Program-made: the position numbers and the translations under genes
The notes under the pieces: generated by a model
The model's database searches: none
Seen by the model: the letters and a program-made list of their open reading frames with translations, nothing else
What the model was told of the DNA's origin: nothing
NCBI GenBank assembly: GCA_030598625.1
Contig: JAUVPO010000067.1
Span: 1-8,674 of the forward strand
Reading direction: 5' to 3'
Source of the DNA: Deferribacteres bacterium
GTDB taxonomy: Bacteria; Nitrospirota; Thermodesulfovibrionia; UBA6902
Length of the DNA stretch: 8,674 nucleotides
In this document: positions 6,004 through 8,674 of the stretch, piece by piece
How the letters are laid out: each line of letters begins with the position of its first letter
Numbering within the stretch: the stretch's first letter is position 1

Positions 6004-6791
6004 AAATAGATAGAAGGAAATTCCTGAAGCTGACCGGCGCTACGGGCATAGGCCTGGGTTTGTCTGCCACTGATATTTTCACAAAAGGTACTGTAGAGGC
6101 GTCATCAGGCCATTCGAGAGTGTCTACTGCAGCCACACGCCTGGCAATGGTTATTAATATAGGGAAATTGAAGACTGACGATGACTACCAGAGGATAATA
6201 GATGCGTGTCACAGTATTCATAATGTGCCGACGATCGATAACCCCAAACACGAAGTCAAATGGATATGGACGGATACATATAAGCATTCATTTCCGGAAC
6301 AGATAAACGAATATCACCCGGAAGCATTTATGAAGAAGCGTTTTCCGCTCCTTTGCAATCATTGCGATCATCCGCCCTGTGTGAGGGTATGTCCCACAAA
6401 GGCCACTTTCAAGAGGCCGGACGGCATTATACAACAGGATATGCACCGGTGTATCGGATGCAGGTTCTGTATGGCGGCCTGTCCCTACGGCTCAAGAAGC
6501 TTTAACTGGATTGACCCCAGGCCGCATATTAAAGAGAAAAATACTGAGTATCCGCCAAGGACAATGGGAGTTGTCGAGAAATGTACATTCTGTAATGAGA
6601 GGCTTGAAAGGGGAGAAGAACCTGCATGTGTTGAGAGTTCCAACGGCGCCCTGGTTTTTGGCAATCTGAATGACCCGGAATCAGAGGTGCGAAAAATCCT
6701 GAATACACATTTTACATTACGACGCAAACCTTCACTTGGTACCATGCCCAGTGTGTTTTATGTAATAGGAGGTGAAGACTATGCTGGATAA
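6000..6791 (+). CDS. dsrO: DsrO, Tat-exported periplasmic ferredoxin-like subunit of DsrMKJOP
   Basis: The 263-residue protein belongs to the PsrB/NrfC/HmcB iron-sulfur family. A twin-arginine signal (DRRKFLKLTG, residues 4-13) precedes a mildly hydrophobic stretch, so export is by the Tat route. Two complete [4Fe-4S] motifs are seen: Cys119, 122, 127, 131 (CNHCDHPPCVRVCP) and Cys151, 154, 157, 161 (CIGCRFCMAACP). The usual first motif is reduced to Cys70 (DACHSIHNVP), and the last keeps Cys195, 198 and 210 but has Ser214 instead of the fourth Cys. The twelve cysteines can therefore hold three clusters rather than four. I chose the ATG at 6000 because it gives an ATGA overlap with dsrJ, has GGAGAGGAGG just upstream and places the Tat motif at the N-terminus; the longer open frame from 5928 lies inside dsrJ. 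DsrO should pass electrons between DsrJ and DsrP. Confidence 0.95.
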   Translation: MKIDRRKFLKLTGATGIGLGLSATDIFTKGTVEASSGHSRVSTAATRLAMVINIGKLKTDDDYQRIIDACHSIHNVPTIDNPKHEVKWIWTDTYKHSFPEQINEYHPEAFMKKRFPLLCNHCDHPPCVRVCPTKATFKRPDGIIQQDMHRCIGCRFCMAACPYGSRSFNWIDPRPHIKEKNTEYPPRTMGVVEKCTFCNERLERGEEPACVESSNGALVFGNLNDPESEVRKILNTHFTLRRKPSLGTMPSVFYVIGGEDYAG

Positions 6792-7953
6792 GGCGCTGAC
6801 CGGAAGTAAAAAATACTGGACTCTCGTAATCATACTGCTCGGCATAAGCGGAGTGGGTGTGTTTACATATCTTCACCAGCTTAAAACCGGCCTGGGTATT
6901 ACGGGTATGAGCAGGGATGTTTCCTGGGGTTTTTATATCTCGCAGTTCACTTTTCTTGTCGGTGGTGCCGCATCCGCTGTAATGCTTGTAATTCCCTATT
7001 ATCTTCATCATTACAAGAAATTCAGCAAGATAGTGATACTCGGTGAATTTCTGGCCGTTGCCTCGGTTACGATGTGTATGCTGTTTATCTTCGTTGATAT
7101 GGGACAACCGATGAGAATAGCGAATGTATTTCTTTATCCAACGCCGAATTCCATACTTTTCTGGGATGCAACGGTTTTAAGTGGTTATCTGGTGCTTAAT
7201 ATCGTAATCGGATGGGCTACGCTGCATGCTGAGAAAAAAGGGACGTCTCCCGCATCGTGGGTGAAACCTCTTATATATCTTTCGATTCCCTGGGCAATCA
7301 GTATTCATACTGTAACGGCCTTTCTTTATGCAGGCCTTCCCGGCAGACACTTCTGGCTGACGGCAATTATGGCGGCACGCTTTCTTGCATCGGCTTTTTC
7401 AGGCGGTCCGGCATTGCTTATTATCCTGGCGCTTATTGTCAGAAAGTATACAAAATTCGATCCCGGGAAAGAACCGATCCAGGCAGTCGGCAAGATTGTG
7501 GCCTATGCAATGAGTGTGAATGTATTCTTTATCCTCCTTGAGGTATTCACTGCATTCTACAGCAATATCCCCGGACATATGCACTCGTTCGAGTACCTGT
7601 TTGTGGGAATTGAAGGGCACAGCAAGCTTGTGCCGCTGATGTGGACATCCGTTATTCTTGCGGCGGTGTCCCTTTTCCTGCTTATTCCACCGGGATTCAG
7701 GAAGAATGAGTCAATACTTGTTTTTGCATGCATTACAGTGTTTATTTCCCTGTGGATTGATAAGGGATTCGGTCTGGTAATAGGCGGATTTATTCCCAAT
7801 CACTTCGGGACAGTTACCGAATACTGGCCTACCATCCCCGAAACATTGATTACACTTGGCATATGGTCAATAGGATTTCTGGTGCTGACCATTCTATACC
7901 AAGTAACCGTATCGGTCAGGGAAGAACTGGGAACGGCAAAGTCAGAGTATTAG
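6781..7953 (+). CDS. dsrP: DsrP, NrfD/PsrC-like integral membrane subunit of DsrMKJOP
   Basis: The 390-residue polytopic membrane protein has about ten hydrophobic segments (around 12-32, 51-73, 87-107, 130-148, 163-184, 195-220, 239-260, 285-303, 311-327 and 355-376), as expected for the NrfD/PsrC family. It has no heme motifs. Family-like features are the SWGFYISQFTFLVG segment, the DMGQPMRI loop and the acidic/aromatic ILLEVFTAFY segment. It is the quinone-interacting partner of DsrO. I chose the ATG at 6781 because AGGAGG (6767-6772) lies 8 nt upstream; the GTG at 6772 overlaps that ribosome binding site. The start overlaps the dsrO 3' end by 11 nt. It is the last gene of the operon and is followed by a strong terminator. 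Confidence 0.95.
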   Translation: MLDKALTGSKKYWTLVIILLGISGVGVFTYLHQLKTGLGITGMSRDVSWGFYISQFTFLVGGAASAVMLVIPYYLHHYKKFSKIVILGEFLAVASVTMCMLFIFVDMGQPMRIANVFLYPTPNSILFWDATVLSGYLVLNIVIGWATLHAEKKGTSPASWVKPLIYLSIPWAISIHTVTAFLYAGLPGRHFWLTAIMAARFLASAFSGGPALLIILALIVRKYTKFDPGKEPIQAVGKIVAYAMSVNVFFILLEVFTAFYSNIPGHMHSFEYLFVGIEGHSKLVPLMWTSVILAAVSLFLLIPPGFRKNESILVFACITVFISLWIDKGFGLVIGGFIPNHFGTVTEYWPTIPETLITLGIWSIGFLVLTILYQVTVSVREELGTAKSEY

Positions 7954-7973
7954 GATTCAGTAAAAGATAAATG

Positions 7974-8010
7974 AAAAGGCAGGGGGGTGTATGCTTCCTG
8001 CCTTTTTTTT
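7974..8010 (+). terminator. Rho-independent terminator of the dsr operon
   Basis: A perfect 10-bp stem pairs AAAAGGCAGG (7974-7983) with CCTGCCTTTT (7997-8006) around a 13-nt loop, and the T run covers 8003-8010. It begins 20 bp after the dsrP stop and marks the end of dsrMKJOP. Confidence 0.92.
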
Positions 8011-8034
8011 GTGGTTGATACAGGATTTGGTGTG

Positions 8035-8055
8035 TCCCCCTTTTGAAAAGAGGGA
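8035..8055 (+). repeat. Small palindromic hairpin TCCCC-CTTT / AAAG-AGGGA
   Basis: Arms 8035-8043 and 8047-8055 pair with one C-A mismatch around a 3-nt loop. It resembles the TCCCCCTTTT...AAAAGGGGGA type of dispersed intergenic palindrome seen in many bacterial genomes. It has no T run and stands between the dsr terminator and the next gene. The rest of the gap 7954-8179 holds only the terminator and a possible promoter. Confidence 0.4.
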
Positions 8056-8091
8056 TTAAGTGTGGGGTTATTTACTTAAAAGTTAATATTT

Positions 8092-8119
8092 TTGACAAAA
8101 AAATCCGATAAAATAATAA
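8092..8119 (+). promoter_or_regulatory. Possible promoter of the SPOR lipoprotein gene
   Basis: A perfect -35 consensus TTGACA (8092-8097) is followed after 16 bp by TAATAA (8114-8119), a poor -10. The region is strongly AT-rich and lies about 60 bp before the gene start, after the dsr terminator, so a promoter is needed here. Confidence 0.35.
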
Positions 8120-8179
8120 GGTATGCTACATTGGGTCATAAAAGTCAAAAAAACTGAAAAAAGGCGGGATTGGGGAATT

Positions 8180-8674
8180 ATGAGAAGACAAATACTTTTT
8201 TTCGTATTGATCTTATCAATGGTTTTGCCGTTTTTTTCTTGTAAAACAGTCCAGGTAGTGACAATTGGCGGTGCGCGCGATTATCGTGATTGTGAGGGTT
8301 ACGATATCAAAAGGAATTCCAACAGGAATTCACGTGTCATTAAGCCTCGCGTATTCAAGCCTGATGAAGCGGCATTAGTCGTTGAGTCAAGACCGGCAAA
8401 GGCCCATTTGGAAAGGAAAAGAAAAGCTGTGGCGACTATTGAAGATAAGGGCCTTGAAGATACCGATATTATTGAAAGTATGGAAGTAGCCTATTATCAG
8501 CAAGAGCCGCAATTGGTTTATACTATTCAGACAGGAAGTTTTATAGGTATGAAATATGCCGGGAAGCAGTTTAATTATTTGGTAAAGTCATTGAATAAAA
8601 AAAGGCTTGATTATCTCAGAATAGAAAGAATAGGAAGATACAATGCAGTGAGGCTTGGTAAATTCGATAGTCAC
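8180..8674 (+). CDS. SPOR-domain lipoprotein (3' truncated by the window edge)
   Basis: 165 residues are visible with no stop. The start MRRQILFFVL with a hydrophobic core and LPFFSC at 16-21 looks like a lipoprotein signal with Cys21 as the lipidated residue; the lipobox is imperfect, with Phe at -2. A charged, poorly conserved spacer follows (about 30-110), with a short tandem R-N-S-N / R-N-S-R repeat at 45-52 encoded by two near-identical 12-bp units. From about 112 onward, VYTIQTGSF, then a helix, then LDYLRIERIGRYNAVRLGKF match a SPOR domain, which binds denuded septal peptidoglycan. The protein is therefore probably outer-membrane or envelope anchored. GGGGA at 8172-8176 is close to the ATG. 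It lies past the dsr terminator with its own likely promoter, so I see no functional link to sulfur metabolism. Confidence 0.8.
   Translation, partial: MRRQILFFVLILSMVLPFFSCKTVQVVTIGGARDYRDCEGYDIKRNSNRNSRVIKPRVFKPDEAALVVESRPAKAHLERKRKAVATIEDKGLEDTDIIESMEVAYYQQEPQLVYTIQTGSFIGMKYAGKQFNYLVKSLNKKRLDYLRIERIGRYNAVRLGKFDSH

Noticed and set aside
6772..6780. GTG start for dsrP at 6772
   Set aside because: It overlaps the AGGAGG ribosome binding site that serves the ATG at 6781.
6712..7107. 131-codon open frame on the minus strand over dsrO/dsrP
   Set aside because: It lies opposite the well-identified dsrP N-terminal membrane segments and has composition expected of a shadow frame.
1..8674. CRISPR array, tRNA/rRNA gene, insertion sequence or defence system
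   Set aside because: No regularly spaced repeats, RNA gene signatures, transposase frames or defence domains are visible on either strand.

Overview
The window is most of a dissimilatory sulfite reductase (dsr) accessory locus, with every supported gene on the + strand. In order it holds the 3' part of a siroheme/cobyrinate amidase gene (dsrN), a small cysteine-rich protein gene, dsrC, a gene for an RsbRD_N-type helical protein, the complete membrane complex operon dsrMKJOP, a strong terminator, and the 5' part of an unrelated SPOR-domain lipoprotein gene. dsrAB would be expected upstream of base 1 but cannot be seen. The gene content points to an anaerobe with dissimilatory sulfur metabolism (sulfate/sulfite reduction, or the reverse). 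A member of Nitrospirota (Thermodesulfovibrionia-like) or Desulfobacterota would fit, but the sequence alone does not settle taxonomy or direction. No dsrEFH, dsrL or dsrD lies inside the window.

Region 1-1632: DsrN, then 27 bp later a 115-residue protein with a Cys-x2-Cys / Cys-x-Cys zinc-ribbon-like start, probably on one transcript from upstream. The DsrN inter-domain linker contains an in-frame tandem heptamer repeat. Region 1633-2281: a 200-bp gap with a plausible sigma70 promoter, then dsrC with a strong ribosome binding site, then a 12-bp-stem hairpin without a good T tract. This suggests that dsrC is transcribed and accumulates partly on its own. Region 2282-3003: the RsbRD_N protein, then a 224-bp gap with an imperfect inverted repeat built of AGGCACAA-like octamers.

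Region 3010-7953: dsrM, dsrK, dsrJ, dsrO and dsrP are packed with a 4-bp gap or with overlaps (1, 4 and 11 nt), each with a purine-rich ribosome binding site, so they form a translationally coupled operon. DsrM (heme b membrane protein) and DsrK (HdrD-like iron-sulfur protein) form the menaquinone/DsrC module. DsrJ (triheme cytochrome c), DsrO (Tat-exported ferredoxin) and DsrP (NrfD-like membrane protein) form the periplasm-facing module. The expected role is electron exchange between the quinone pool and the DsrC trisulfide/dithiol couple made by DsrAB. A 10-bp stem followed by eight T residues ends the operon.

Region 7954-8674: intergenic DNA with a second small hairpin and a possible promoter, then the SPOR lipoprotein running off the right edge.

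The layout is a recognisable dsr locus, not a new system. The points most worth a second look are in cofactor ligation. DsrJ has no cysteine apart from its three heme motifs, so the proposed His/Cys heme cannot form. DsrO has lost exactly the four ligands of one [4Fe-4S] cluster. DsrK has Asp where HdrD-type proteins end their CxxC.
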